Source of the DNA: Kaistia hirudinis
GTDB lineage: Bacteria > Pseudomonadota > Alphaproteobacteria > Rhizobiales > Kaistiaceae
Assembly: GCF_014196455.1 (NCBI RefSeq)
Contig: NZ_JACIDS010000003.1
Span: 248,001-312,000 of the forward strand
Direction: 5' to 3'
DNA: 64,000 nt
Shown: piece by piece, positions 1 through 8,664 of the stretch
Position numbering within the stretch: position 1 is the first letter of the stretch
Layout: each line of letters opens with the position of its first letter
Notes under the pieces: model-generated
The model's input: only the letters and a program-made list of their open reading frames with translations
Database searches by the model: none
What the model was told of the DNA's origin: nothing
Made by a program: the position numbers and the translations under genes

Positions 1-2179
1 GCCAAGGCAGTCCGGCCCGCATTAAGCCGCCATTGCCTTCGATGACACCGAGACCGCCGGTGACGTTGTGGAGCAGCTTGTTGCCGGCCCCGAAGACTCC
101 CGAAGCAACGACCGAACCGTAATATTGCAGGCTGATCCAGCTCGCGACGACGACCGGCGCGGTCAGGATCAGTTCGAGCACGGCGAAACCTTCATCGCGC
201 CGCCAGTCATAGTCATGCAGAAAGGCCCGGCCGGCCAGATCCCGACCGGCGGTGCGCGAGCGGGGCGCGGCGATGAAGGCCTGGCAGCCGGCGAGCCCCC
301 ATTCGGGACGCAGCTCCGCCCAGTCGCGGGCACGACGCGGGATGCCCCGGCCATGTCCGGCCCGCGGCAGGCGCTGCGCCCGCTCTGTCCGTGCCAGAGC
401 ACCAGCCGAAGTGAGCCAGACCCTCGCCTGCGCGAGATCCCCGGCATGAGCCGCAGAGGGATGGTCGTTCGAATAGATGACTACATCATCCGTGGTCGTG
501 TCGTGCAAAGCGGCCAGAAAGAGCGTGTCCTGCGGAATGGAAATCCCGCGTGCGACCAGACCATCGCGCACCGGGCGATCGTTGAGCAGCGAAGCCAGCA
601 GCCGCGCGTTAACGTCACCCGAATACCCGCCGCAAGCGCCGCAGTTCAGCGCGCTCGCATGGGGATTGTTGACCACGCTGGCGCCATGCCCGGCTAGCAG
701 GACCAGCCTTGCGAATCCGTCGGTGAGCGACATCGCCCTGAGCACCTTCTCCGCCATTGTCAGCCGCGTCGCGAGGTCGAGCTGATCGGTCACGCGCGGG
801 GCGGGATCGTTGGCCGCAGCGGCATGGGGGAGGCCCAGTCCGTCACGCAAAAGCTTGGCGGCATAGACCGGGCCCGTCGCCTCGACGAAGGCGAACGAGG
901 AAATGGCCGCCAGCTTGAAGCGGCCCCAGGCCCGCTTCGCGCGCGCCGCAATGCGCGTGGCCCGTTCCGCTCTCGCCGATTGCGGTGTCGCCTCTCCCGA
1001 GCAAGTGAAGACGCTAGGCGTCAACAGTACGGGCAGGCGCGCCTCAACGACATCCGATGCGAAGCGGCGATGGCCAATGCCCAGTCCGAAGAAGCCGGCG
1101 AAGCCGAGCGTCCGGATCCCTGGATCGAGGCTCTCCAGCGCCCGGCGACACACCTCCGAGCGTACATCGATGCAGAAGGCCATCTGCAAGGAAGGGCGAG
1201 CCGACGCCACTGGCGTTGATGGCGATTCCGACAGGAGAATTTGGAGCCGCCGTTGTGCGGCGCGTTCCGCCGACTCCTGGAGGATCGAATCGATCCCATC
1301 ATCCGGGGTGGGCGAGACGGGCTCGGCATAGGCCGCGACGACTGGCCGCCAAAGCGGTTCAACAGAGGATTCGTCGTGGCGCAGCAATGCAGCTTCCCAG
1401 AGGAGGCGGATCGCCAGCATCTCGGTTAAGCACGCATCCGTCGCCCCCCGCAAATCAGCCTGCCAGAGTCGATAGCGGGCGAACTGGCTCCAGCCGCCAA
1501 GCGTCATCAACAGCCGGTGGAAATAGCTCTCCAGCGCCGGCTCCGGGAGCCCGAGTTGCGCAACGCATTCGGCAATGGCACCTTCAGCCGTGGCCGGAGC
1601 ATCTGCCACGAAGCGCGCGAATCCGCTGAGGCCAGCGATCTCCGGCGTGAGGTCGTGAACCGCATGATTCCGCCACGAAGCGTAGGCGCCGTGCGCGTCT
1701 CCGGCGGCCCAGAGCGCTTGCCCCTGATCGAAAAAGCCGGCTGCCCAATGGCTGATCCGCTCCTGGACGACGCCAGGCCAGTCCACGAACGCGACATCGC
1801 GGGCGAGCTCGGCGACGGTCGGAAGCGGCAAAGGCGCCGCCCGCTCCACGTGTGCGGCTGCCTTGAATGCGGCGAATGTCCCTAGCCGGAACGCCGGCGG
1901 CGCCGCCTCGAAAGCGTCCAACATATCCTCTTCCAGGATTTCTCTGGTTTGCCGCTTCTCGGCATACCAGGCGCGGGGCATCGTTATCGCGATCCCCGCC
2001 GCCCGACGAAGGCGGGCCGCCGCCAGCGGGAGCGGTTCGCCCGTCTGCCCGAGGAAGGGATTGACAGCGACGCTGGATGCGAGCGGCCAGAGCGGCGGAA
2101 TGGCGCGTGCCGCACGGTTTGCCGCCTCTGTGATGGCTTCTGAAGGCAGGAGCGGCGCCTTGGCCACGGTCATGAGCAT
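1..2179 (-). CDS. dabA: DabA inorganic carbon uptake subunit (DUF2309), 3' end cut by window edge
   Basis: The first 726 residues of a DUF2309/UPF0753 protein; the family usually has about 800 or more, so the C-terminus lies outside the window. DabA is the carbonic-anhydrase-like peripheral subunit that, with DabB, drives energy-coupled CO2/bicarbonate accumulation. The putative zinc site is visible: FCIDVRSE gives Cys336 and Asp338, [12 protein letters not shown] gives His498, and NCGACGG gives Cys513. The spacings (2 residues from C to D, 15 from H to C) match those known for characterised DabA. The ATG at 2179 is chosen because GAGGA lies 8 nt upstream; an in-frame ATG at 2173 is the alternative. 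The gene follows dabB after 25 nt, so the two are probably co-transcribed. Family assignment is firm; activity in this organism is inferred. Confidence 0.93.
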   Translation of the reverse strand, partial: MLMTVAKAPLLPSEAITEAANRAARAIPPLWPLASSVAVNPFLGQTGEPLPLAAARLRRAAGIAITMPRAWYAEKRQTREILEEDMLDAFEAAPPAFRLGTFAAFKAAAHVERAAPLPLPTVAELARDVAFVDWPGVVQERISHWAAGFFDQGQALWAAGDAHGAYASWRNHAVHDLTPEIAGLSGFARFVADAPATAEGAIAECVAQLGLPEPALESYFHRLLMTLGGWSQFARYRLWQADLRGATDACLTEMLAIRLLWEAALLRHDESSVEPLWRPVVAAYAEPVSPTPDDGIDSILQESAERAAQRRLQILLSESPSTPVASARPSLQMAFCIDVRSEVCRRALESLDPGIRTLGFAGFFGLGIGHRRFASDVVEARLPVLLTPSVFTCSGEATPQSARAERATRIAARAKRAWGRFKLAAISSFAFVEATGPVYAAKLLRDGLGLPHAAAANDPAPRVTDQLDLATRLTMAEKVLRAMSLTDGFARLVLLAGHGASVVNNPHASALNCGACGGYSGDVNARLLASLLNDRPVRDGLVARGISIPQDTLFLAALHDTTTDDVVIYSNDHPSAAHAGDLAQARVWLTSAGALARTERAQRLPRAGHGRGIPRRARDWAELRPEWGLAGCQAFIAAPRSRTAGRDLAGRAFLHDYDWRRDEGFAVLELILTAPVVVASWISLQYYGSVVASGVFGAGNKLLHNVTGGLGVIEGNGGLMRAGLPW

Positions 2180-2204
2180 GGGGTCTGTCCTCGGCTTTTC
2201 AGCT

Positions 2205-3776
2205 TCACGATGCCTTGCGCACGTCCCAACCGCCGAGCAGCCGGTCGATCAGGGCGTTGATGTAGAGCCCATTGGAAAGGTGGATGCGCGCACCGACGGC
2301 GGCGGGATGCATGGTCCAGAGCGGAAACAGCGCCTGCGCTACCGCCACCAAGCCGAAGCTCAGTACCGCAAGCACCATGAGCGTCCACTCGAGGCGGCCT
2401 GGCGCCGGCGGGGACGGCAGTACGCCAGCCGTCAGCCATTCCGCCGCAGTCTGCAATGCGAAGTAGCCGACGGCCGCCGCACCGGCATAGGCCGCGGTCC
2501 TGCGGGTCAATGCGCGTGGCGCGGCGTCGGCAAGGCCTTGCGCCAGTAGATAGGCGACGCCGAAGATCAGGATGGCTCCGAGCACCAATGCCTGCGGAGA
2601 CTTATGGTCGAACCCGAAGGCGACGCCGAAGGAAGCGCCGCTCCCGGCGTAAATCGCGATGGCGATGAGGAATGCTCGGCCTACGGCTAAGCCGTCGGGA
2701 ACGGCGACCGGTCCGGGACGACGCATGGCAGCCACCCGCTCAACGGTTCCGCCGGACGCCAGGAACGCATGCGCCTTATAGAGCGAGTGGGCGACGATAT
2801 GGAGCAGCGCCAGCGGGAACAGCGCAAGGCCGCACTGCAGCATCATGAAGCCCATCTGCGCGACCGTCGACCAGGCAAGTGAGGTCTTGACCGCTGGCTG
2901 CGTCAGCATGACGAGCGCGCCGAAGAGAGCCGAGAAACCGCCGACTATAGCCAGCACGGCGAGCACACCGGGAGCGGCGAGCATCACATCGGCGAAACGG
3001 ATCAGCAGGAAGCCACCGGCATTAATCACGCCGGCATGAAGCAGTGCCGAGACCGGGGTTGGCGCTTCCATGACTTCGGTGAGCCAGCCATGGGTCGGGA
3101 ATTGCGCGGACTTCAGGAGAGCGGCAAGCGCCAGCATTGCGGCGGCCATGATGACGGGCCCGTTTCCGCCGCTCGTCCGGGCCAGCGTGTTGATCGTGGC
3201 AATATCGGTAGTGCCGAAGCTCGTTCCGATTAGAGCGGCCGCCAGGATCAGAGCGGTGGCCCCAATCGTCGAGAACAGCTTCTTCTTCCGCGCGGCGCGC
3301 TGCGCCCCGGGACGTTCGGGATAGAACAGGAGCAGGCGATGCAACGCGAGGCTGGTCGCGATCCAAGCTGCGACCAGTTGGACGAGATTGCCAGCCTGGA
3401 CCAGGAGCAGGACGGCGGCGAGTGCGGCGCAGAGCCAGCCGACAAAATAGCCCTGCCGTGCCTCGCCATCGAGATAGGTGCGGGTGTAGCGCACGACGAT
3501 CCAGCCGACGAAGCTGACGAGAAGCAGCATCGCGGCGCTGACCACGTCGAGCCGAGTCGACAGGCCGATGCCTGACCAAACCCACAAACCGCTGCCGCCG
3601 GGACCGTGAAGGACGAGAAATCCGAGCGAGGCGATGGCGACGAGTAGCGCGCAGAATGCAGCGCATTCCCCAAGGATCGAGACCAGAGTCGAACGGCGCT
3701 CCTTGTGAGCGAACCCAAAGATGGAGGCGCCGAACAGCAGCAGCGGCGCGGAAAGGGGTAGCAGATAGGCTGACAC
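2205..3776 (-). CDS. dabB: DabB, NuoL/MrpA-like proton-channel membrane subunit
   Basis: A 523-residue polytopic protein of the proton-conducting NuoL/MrpA family. It shows the family core, including [30 protein letters not shown] and a later [17 protein letters not shown] segment. At about 520 residues it is shorter than a complex I NuoL and lies directly upstream of dabA, which identifies it as the DabB ion-channel partner rather than a respiratory subunit. The open frame extends further upstream, but GTG at 3776 (protein starting VSAYLLPL) has GAGGG 7 nt before it and starts at the first membrane helix, so I prefer it. It is divergent from the LysR gene, with 100 bp between them. No other nuo or mrp genes are present. 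Inferred role: couples ion flow to DabA-mediated CO2 hydration. Confidence 0.9.
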   Translation of the reverse strand: MSAYLLPLSAPLLLFGASIFGFAHKERRSTLVSILGECAAFCALLVAIASLGFLVLHGPGGSGLWVWSGIGLSTRLDVVSAAMLLLVSFVGWIVVRYTRTYLDGEARQGYFVGWLCAALAAVLLLVQAGNLVQLVAAWIATSLALHRLLLFYPERPGAQRAARKKKLFSTIGATALILAAALIGTSFGTTDIATINTLARTSGGNGPVIMAAAMLALAALLKSAQFPTHGWLTEVMEAPTPVSALLHAGVINAGGFLLIRFADVMLAAPGVLAVLAIVGGFSALFGALVMLTQPAVKTSLAWSTVAQMGFMMLQCGLALFPLALLHIVAHSLYKAHAFLASGGTVERVAAMRRPGPVAVPDGLAVGRAFLIAIAIYAGSGASFGVAFGFDHKSPQALVLGAILIFGVAYLLAQGLADAAPRALTRRTAAYAGAAAVGYFALQTAAEWLTAGVLPSPPAPGRLEWTLMVLAVLSFGLVAVAQALFPLWTMHPAAVGARIHLSNGLYINALIDRLLGGWDVRKAS

Positions 3777-3856
3777 GGCAAATCCCTCGGAGAGCGGTGG
3801 GACAGCCTCGTAGCAAGGGCGGAAATCAGAGAAAAATGCATTGTTGGCGCCAGATC

Positions 3857-3873
3857 GTTCGTTATTATCGAAC
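3857..3873. promoter_or_regulatory. LysR-type operator candidate (T-N11-A)
   Basis: GTTCG-N7-CGAAC is a perfect interrupted palindrome with the T-N11-A core typical of LysR-type regulator sites. It lies in the 100-bp gap between dabB and the LysR gene, 3 nt before the LysR start codon, where binding would repress the regulator and could control dabB. No binding data; inferred from form and place. Confidence 0.55.
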
Positions 3874-3876
3874 GTC

Positions 3877-4779
3877 ATGTCATCGCTGAACTACAATCAC
3901 CTGCGCTACTTCTGGGCGGTCGCGCATGACGGCAACCTCACCCGCACCGCCGAGCGGCTCAACCTCACGCAATCGGCACTCTCCGTGCAGATTCGAAAGC
4001 TGGAGCAGCGTCTCGGACATCCCCTGTTTGAGCGGCGAGGGCGGCAGCTCCATTTGACCGAAGCGGGCCAGATCGTCCTCGACCATGCGGATGCGATCTT
4101 CGCGACTGGCGAGGAAATGCTGGGCACGCTCCGCCAGACCGGCGATACCCGTCAGGCCCTGCGCGTCGGTTCCCTCGCCACGCTCTCGCGAAATTTCCAG
4201 ATGGAGTTTTTGCGTCCCGTTCTCGGCCGCACCGACATAGACCTCATTCTGCGCTCCGGCAGCGCAGGCGAGCTGTTGCGCGCGCTCGAGGCGCTCAATC
4301 TCGACGTCGTCCTGCTCAACCAAGCGCCGACGGCCGATGCGCTCAGGCCTCTGGTCACGCATCGCCTTGCCGAGCGATCGGTCAGCCTGGTGGGCACACC
4401 CGACCGTCTGGCAGGCGGCACTACCCTGGCTGAGCGGCTTCGGCGGCATCCGATGATCCTACCGACCGTCGATAGCAGCATCCGCATCGGTTTCGATGCG
4501 CTGGCCGACCAGCTCGGCGTGAGGCCCCAGATCATTGCTGAGGTCGAGGACATGGCTATGATGCGGCTTCTCGCCCGCGAGGACATAGGCCTGGCCGTCC
4601 TGCCGCCGATCGTCGTCAAGGACGAGATCGCCACAGGCGCGCTAGTGGAGGGCGAGAAATTGCCGAGTATCGCGGAGGCGTTCCACGCCGTCACGATGGC
4701 GCGACGATTCCCGAATCCCCTGGTCCGCCTGTTAATCCAGCCGTCAGCCTTGGACGGTCCGGAACCTATTCCGCTCTAG
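3877..4779 (+). CDS. LysR-family regulator (NhaR-like), probable regulator of dabBA
   Basis: A 300-residue LysR-type protein. The N-terminal winged HTH reads NYNHLRYFWAVAHDGNLTRTAERL, then NLTQSALSVQIRKLEQRLG, a form seen in the NhaR branch; the rest is a LysR effector-binding domain. I use ATG 3877 (MSSLNYNHLRYFW), because the upstream in-frame TTG at 3841 would add 12 residues unlike the family and would overlap the operator. It is transcribed divergently from dabBA, the usual layout for a LysR regulator and its target. The effector is unknown; for a carbon-uptake operon it might be a metabolite reporting carbon or ion status, but nothing in the sequence shows which. Confidence 0.88.
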   Translation: MSSLNYNHLRYFWAVAHDGNLTRTAERLNLTQSALSVQIRKLEQRLGHPLFERRGRQLHLTEAGQIVLDHADAIFATGEEMLGTLRQTGDTRQALRVGSLATLSRNFQMEFLRPVLGRTDIDLILRSGSAGELLRALEALNLDVVLLNQAPTADALRPLVTHRLAERSVSLVGTPDRLAGGTTLAERLRRHPMILPTVDSSIRIGFDALADQLGVRPQIIAEVEDMAMMRLLAREDIGLAVLPPIVVKDEIATGALVEGEKLPSIAEAFHAVTMARRFPNPLVRLLIQPSALDGPEPIPL

Positions 4780-5200
4780 TAGCAACCTCGCCGGGCAGCA
4801 TTCGCTGACGCCGATTTGCTGGTGCGCCATGGCGAGCAGCACTTGGAACGCCTAAGACTACCGCCCCTGGCCGCGCGTTGCGCCCGCGCGGCGCGTCCCA
4901 CGGCAGCGCCACCGTGTCGCCGACGATTATCAAGATCCGGTCGGGCAGTCGGCTTTGCGGCTTCGTGAGACGAATGGCGGCCGTCTCGCCAACTGGAGAT
5001 AGACCGGGCTCCACGGTTTCGATCTGTATGGGCCCGAAGTGCCGAGGCCCATCCCCCGTAGCAAGAGAGGGATCTTCGGCGCCTAAGCTCGATATCTGCC
5101 TGTCGCAACCATCATCGACCTCGCTATTGCCCGTCGGTCGATCCAATCGCGTCGATGCTCCGTATACCCTGCAGTTACCGCGCGGCAACGGAGCGATGCA
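4780..5200. other. Gene-free stretch carrying one copy of a 48-bp repeat
   Basis: 421 bp between the LysR gene and the DUF3833 gene. Open frames exist on both strands but none has a recognisable domain, a clear ribosome-binding site and a sensible start. The only feature I can support is the dispersed repeat copy at 4849-4896. It may be decayed coding sequence. Confidence 0.5.
4849..4896 (+). repeat. 48-bp direct repeat, copy 1
   Basis: Begins CGCCTAAG and ends GCGCGGCGCGT. It matches 7547-7594 without gaps at 44 of 48 positions (differences at 4857, 4860, 4861 and 4874). The two copies lie in the same orientation on either side of a three-gene cassette. No transposase is nearby and I see no longer repeat unit. 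Confidence 0.8.
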
Positions 5201-5701
5201 ATGTACCGGAGCAAGTTGATCTTTCTGGGTTTCGCGATTCTGGCGCTATCGTGCGTCCCCGCATCCGCCGGCGACTTTTCCTTGGAAGGCTATTTCACTG
5301 GCAAGACCTCGGCGGTGGGCAGTTTCCGCGCAATCAACGGTGTGAAGCGCGACTTCACCGTCGATCTTCGCGGACGGTGGAACGGCCGGACGCTGACGCT
5401 GGTCGAGGACTTCGTCTATTCCGATGGCGAGCGCGACCGCAAGACCTGGCGCTTCCGCAAGATTGCGCCGAACCAGTATCGCGGCACGCGCGAGGACGTC
5501 GTCGGCGACACGCTGGTAACCGTGACGGGCAATACGGCGCGCTTCACCTATCTGGTCGATCTCGACGCGGCGCGAAAGCGCAATCGCGTCCGGTTCTACG
5601 ACACCATGGTGCTGCAGGAGGATGGCCGGCTCATCAACAACGCCACGATCACCAAGTTCGGCCTGCCCGTCGCCAAAACCCACGTCGAATTCCGCCGCTG
5701 A
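5201..5701 (+). CDS. DUF3833-family exported protein
   Basis: A 166-residue protein with an N-terminal signal sequence (basic MYRSK, hydrophobic LIFLGFAILAL, then CVPASA-GD). It is probably exported to the periplasm; many family members are lipoproteins, but the lipobox here (ALSC) is weak. The mature part shows the DUF3833 pattern: LEGYFTGKTSAVGSF, FTVDLRGRWNGRTLTLVEDFVYSDGE, TWRF, and a C-terminal ITKFGLPVAKTHVEFRR. DUF3833 genes are often found with cyclopropane-fatty-acid-synthase and GPH-type MFS genes. The MFS gene is present downstream but the synthase is not in the window. Biochemical function is unknown. GGAG lies 8 nt before the ATG. Confidence 0.82.
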   Translation: MYRSKLIFLGFAILALSCVPASAGDFSLEGYFTGKTSAVGSFRAINGVKRDFTVDLRGRWNGRTLTLVEDFVYSDGERDRKTWRFRKIAPNQYRGTREDVVGDTLVTVTGNTARFTYLVDLDAARKRNRVRFYDTMVLQEDGRLINNATITKFGLPVAKTHVEFRR

Positions 5702-5748
5702 CTCGGACGCGCGTGTCATCGCAAACGGACACGGGAGACAATCTTATC

Positions 5749-6147
5749 ATGCCGAATCCTTCCAGCCGAAGGCTCTCACTTGCCGTAACTCTTGCCGGAT
5801 GCGTGGCGGCCACGCCGGCCGCTTCGGCCGAGCTTAGCGGTCCGGAAATCCGGCAGATGATCGGGGGCAAGAATGTTCGCCTCAACACGCCTTTCGGCAT
5901 CGCCCTGCCGCTTCACTATCGCGACAATGGCGTCGTGGTCGGCGACGTCTCAGGGATTTCGGCTGCGCGAATGCTAGTGCCTCGCGAGGAAGGGCGCTGG
6001 TGGATCTCCGACGATTCGCTCTGCCAAAAATGGCCGAGCTGGTACGATGGTCGACAGTTCTGCTTCAGGATCACGTCGCTCGGCGGCGGCAAGATCGCCT
6101 GGCTGCGCGACGACGGCGCCTCAGGAACCGCGCGGATCGGTCCATAG
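5749..6147 (+). CDS. Small secreted protein of unknown function
   Basis: 132 residues with a signal peptide (MPNPSSRRLSLAVTLAGCVAATPAASA, cleavage expected near residue 27). The mature domain has a C-terminal half rich in Trp with two Cys: WWISDDSLCQKWPSWYDGRQ, FCFRITSLGGGKIAWLRDDG. Similar short Cys/Trp modules occur in small periplasmic proteins of rhizobia, and DUF995 is a possible relative, but I cannot confirm a family. GGGAG lies upstream of the ATG. Its TAG stop overlaps the GTG start of the transporter by one base, so the two are probably translationally coupled. Function not assigned. Confidence 0.68.
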   Translation: MPNPSSRRLSLAVTLAGCVAATPAASAELSGPEIRQMIGGKNVRLNTPFGIALPLHYRDNGVVVGDVSGISAARMLVPREEGRWWISDDSLCQKWPSWYDGRQFCFRITSLGGGKIAWLRDDGASGTARIGP

Positions 6148-7511
6148 TGGCGCAAGCTCCGGAAGTGCAGGCAGGAATGCCCGGACGCACGGCGATTCTC
6201 GCCTATGCCTTGCCGGCTGTGCCGCTCGCGGCGGTCGCGCTGCCACTGTATGTCATCGTGCCGACTTTCTACGCCGACCATCTCGGCCTGTCGCTCGCGG
6301 CGATCGGTACGGTGCTGCTCCTGATCCGCCTGTTCGACGCTGCGAGCGATCCGGTGATCGGCTGGCTGTCTGACAGGGTGTCGCCGACATTCGGGCGGCG
6401 ACGCGCGATCTTCGTCCTTTCGCTGCCCATGACTGCGCTGTCGGCCTTCATGGTGTTCTGGCCGCCGAGCACCGCCGGGACCGGCTACCTCGCGTTTTGG
6501 GGCATCCTGCTTTCGATTGGCTATACCGCGACGCTCTTGCCATACACCGCCTGGGGCGCCGAGCTTTCGACCGACTATCGCGGCCGTTCCGTCGTCTCGG
6601 CGTTTCGCGAAGGCGCGACGCTCCTTGGCACGTTGGTCTCCATCGCGTTGCCCTTTGCCGTCGGCATGAAGGCCTCCGACGGGTTCCACGGCATGGCCGC
6701 CGTCGCGGTGCTGATCCTTATCGCGCTCCCCGCCTTCGGGCTCATCGCGGTAGGTGCTGTGCCCGAGCCGGCCAACCGATCGCGGTCGCGGCTCTCGCTC
6801 CCCGACAGCCTGCGCTATCTCGGCCACAACCGTCCCTTCATCAGGCTTGTGGTCGCCTTCCTGCTCAACGGATTCGCCAATGCGATCCCAGCGTCGCTGT
6901 TCCTCTATTTTGTGTCCGAACGTCTCGGCGCCGAGTCGATGCGCGGCCCGTTGCTGTTCGGCTATTTTCTTTGCGGCATTCTCGGTGTGCCGATCGCCGT
7001 CTGGGTGGCGGCTCGGGTCGGCAAGCATCGGAGCTGGTGCGGCGCCATGGTGCTTGCCTGCGTCGTGTTCTTCTTTTCTGGCTTCCTCGGGACAGGCGAC
7101 ACCGCCGCCTTCGCACTGATCTGTGCGCTGACCGGCGTGTTGCTCGGCTTCGATCTCGCCCTTCCGCCGGCGATTCAGGCCGATGTGGTCGATTGCGACA
7201 CGGCCGTGTCGGGAGAGCAGCGCACCGGCGTGTATTTCGCCGCTTGGGGGCTGGCGACCAAGCTGTCGCTTGCTCTTGGCGTCGGCCTGGTCTTTCCAAT
7301 TCTGGCCTGGTCGGGCTTCGCAACGGGAAGTGACGCCGAAATTCCACCCTTCGCGCTCGATATGTTGACGATCCTTTATGCGTGGCTGCCGATCCTGCCG
7401 AAGCTGGCGGCAGTCGCCATCATGTGGAACTTTCCGCTCGGCGAGGCGGCGCAAAAAGAGCTGCGGGCCCGCATCGAGGTCAGCATGCCGGTTGGGCCGC
7501 CCTCCAAGTAA
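6147..7511 (+). CDS. GPH-type (MelB-like) MFS transporter
   Basis: A 454-residue, roughly 12-helix transporter of the glycoside-pentoside-hexuronide:cation symporter family. The N-terminal signature IRLFDAASDPVIGWLSDRVSPTFGRRR is the MelB loop with its conserved acidic residues, and LPYTAWGAELSTDYRGRS is the following family motif. The open frame begins at 6000, but that part overlaps the preceding gene out of frame. GTG 6147, fused to the TAG of the upstream gene, gives MAQAPEVQAGMPGRTAILAY; ATG 6177 is an alternative. Neighbouring DUF3833 suggests the lipid-linked subgroup of GPH transporters rather than a sugar permease, but the substrate cannot be read from sequence. Confidence 0.85.
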   Translation: MAQAPEVQAGMPGRTAILAYALPAVPLAAVALPLYVIVPTFYADHLGLSLAAIGTVLLLIRLFDAASDPVIGWLSDRVSPTFGRRRAIFVLSLPMTALSAFMVFWPPSTAGTGYLAFWGILLSIGYTATLLPYTAWGAELSTDYRGRSVVSAFREGATLLGTLVSIALPFAVGMKASDGFHGMAAVAVLILIALPAFGLIAVGAVPEPANRSRSRLSLPDSLRYLGHNRPFIRLVVAFLLNGFANAIPASLFLYFVSERLGAESMRGPLLFGYFLCGILGVPIAVWVAARVGKHRSWCGAMVLACVVFFFSGFLGTGDTAAFALICALTGVLLGFDLALPPAIQADVVDCDTAVSGEQRTGVYFAAWGLATKLSLALGVGLVFPILAWSGFATGSDAEIPPFALDMLTILYAWLPILPKLAAVAIMWNFPLGEAAQKELRARIEVSMPVGPPSK

Positions 7512-7546
7512 CGGTCAGATAGCCGCAGTGGGCGGCTACCGCGCAT

Positions 7547-7594
7547 CGCCTAAGGCTGGCGCCCCTGGCCGTGCGTTGCGCCCGCGCGGCGCGT
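7547..7594 (+). repeat. 48-bp direct repeat, copy 2
   Basis: Second copy of the repeat at 4849-4896, same orientation, 4 mismatches. It lies 35 bp after the transporter stop codon, in a gene-free gap running to 7724. The gap also holds a weak hairpin at 7520-7538 (7-bp stem, no T tract). Confidence 0.8.
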
Positions 7595-7724
7595 GCTTCC
7601 CTGTCGCGGTCCGGGTTACTCTCAGTCTTCATTGCAGAAAGCCGATTCCCCTATCGAGGACAAGCCTGGCCAGTACCGCAGAGAGATGACGCGCGGCCGT
7701 GGCGGTCGAGTGCCCGTCTATCAG

Positions 7725-7943
7725 CTAGCCAACGTTTCGTCCAAAATAGAACACCGCCAAAAAAAACATGATGAGGATCACGACGGCTATGACGGAGGCC
7801 CTACGGTCGATCCCTGCGTCTTCCGCAGCCTTTTTCGTCAAGGTCTCAAGATATTCCGCCGAAGATCGATTCGGGCCTGAATCGGGCGATTGAGGCGGAT
7901 CCTCGCTTGGCGAGTGGTTTCGAATGTCTAACAAAGATGCCAT
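7725..7943 (-). CDS. Small tail-anchored-like membrane protein, unknown
   Basis: A 72-residue frame with a polar N-terminal half (acidic and Pro-rich, then EYLETLTKKAAEDAGIDRR) and a single C-terminal membrane helix, VIAVVILIMFFLAVFYFGRN. This hydrophobic segment bounded by charged residues is unlikely in a chance frame. GGGGAG stands 11 nt before the ATG, a rather long spacing. No family recognised. It lies between the GPH cassette and the phage-derived module and could belong to either. Confidence 0.5.
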   Translation of the reverse strand: MASLLDIRNHSPSEDPPQSPDSGPNRSSAEYLETLTKKAAEDAGIDRRASVIAVVILIMFFLAVFYFGRNVG

Positions 7944-7985
7944 AGAGCAGGCTTCTCCCCGTTGTCGGGGAAGATTGCTCCGAGA

Positions 7986-8654
7986 TCACGAGTGGAGCAA
8001 GGGCGGCTTTCCAAAAGCTATGACGGCCAGCGCCGTCGATAGGTTCTTCGCTGCGCTAGCGACAAGGTCACGGTCAAAATGGCCATCCGCTATTAACCGC
8101 TCATGCACGAATTCTGCCATGAGGCCGCACCCCTGCAATGTGGTCGGCTGGGTACGGGCGACGACTCGCGCGGCTGCAATCCACTCGGCCATGCGCGCCT
8201 CGTATCGTTCGAGATACTCGGGAAGCCCAGCCCGGTTGCGTCCCTCTGTGATTGCCGCAGCGTCTGCCATGAGGGCTCGATGCTTCTCCGCTCGGCGGCT
8301 TTCCAAGACCGCACGCTCGGCAGCGCCGTTCGGCGGGTGCCTGTTCGCGAAATCATCAACAAACTCGTCAAGCTCTTCGTGGGTCGCCGCGAAGACGGAC
8401 AAGGCGTTGGCGCCCGATGTTGCAAACTCTGAAACGTCAACACGGGCCGCGCGGTAATGATCCGGGTGCACTGTTGCTATTACGGCGTCAAGGGTCTGCC
8501 CGGCATGGATGACTTCCGACGCACGATCCCGGCATGTGCGCAAAAGGGCGACTATCGGGTCTTGACGGTCGAGCTGTTCGCAATTGTCCACGTCCTCCGC
8601 TTGGCTCGAAGCGTCAGAATAGCCGGTGCGGTCATCCCGCCTTCGTGCGGTCAA
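7986..8654 (-). CDS. Unknown protein, last gene of the phage-derived module
   Basis: 222 residues, mostly charged helix. The C-terminal half (EARMAEWIAAARVVARTQPTTLQGCGLMAEFVHERL) resembles a short motif, a helix then xxTRPTTLAGxxALLxYV, that I recall from many small uncharacterised rhizobial proteins in mobile regions. No catalytic motif is visible. The start is TTG at 8654, supported by GAGGG 7 nt upstream that overlaps the stop of the previous gene; no ATG is nearby. It follows the 688-residue gene by 10 nt and is probably co-transcribed with it. Function not assigned. Confidence 0.6.
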   Translation of the reverse strand: MTARRRDDRTGYSDASSQAEDVDNCEQLDRQDPIVALLRTCRDRASEVIHAGQTLDAVIATVHPDHYRAARVDVSEFATSGANALSVFAATHEELDEFVDDFANRHPPNGAAERAVLESRRAEKHRALMADAAAITEGRNRAGLPEYLERYEARMAEWIAAARVVARTQPTTLQGCGLMAEFVHERLIADGHFDRDLVASAAKNLSTALAVIAFGKPPLLHS

Positions 8655-8664
8655 GTCGGCGCCC

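Noticed and set aside
4766-5219. Overlapping frames in the 4.8-5.2 kb gap
   Set aside because: No signal peptide, domain or convincing start; possibly decayed sequence, so reported only as a gene-free stretch.
7520-7538. TAGCCGC/GCGGCTA hairpin after the GPH transporter
   Set aside because: Only a 7-bp stem and no T tract, so not called as a terminator.
7900-8000. Possible attL copy of the tRNA-Ala 3' end at the left border of the phage-derived module
   Set aside because: No match to the tRNA end could be found there by eye.
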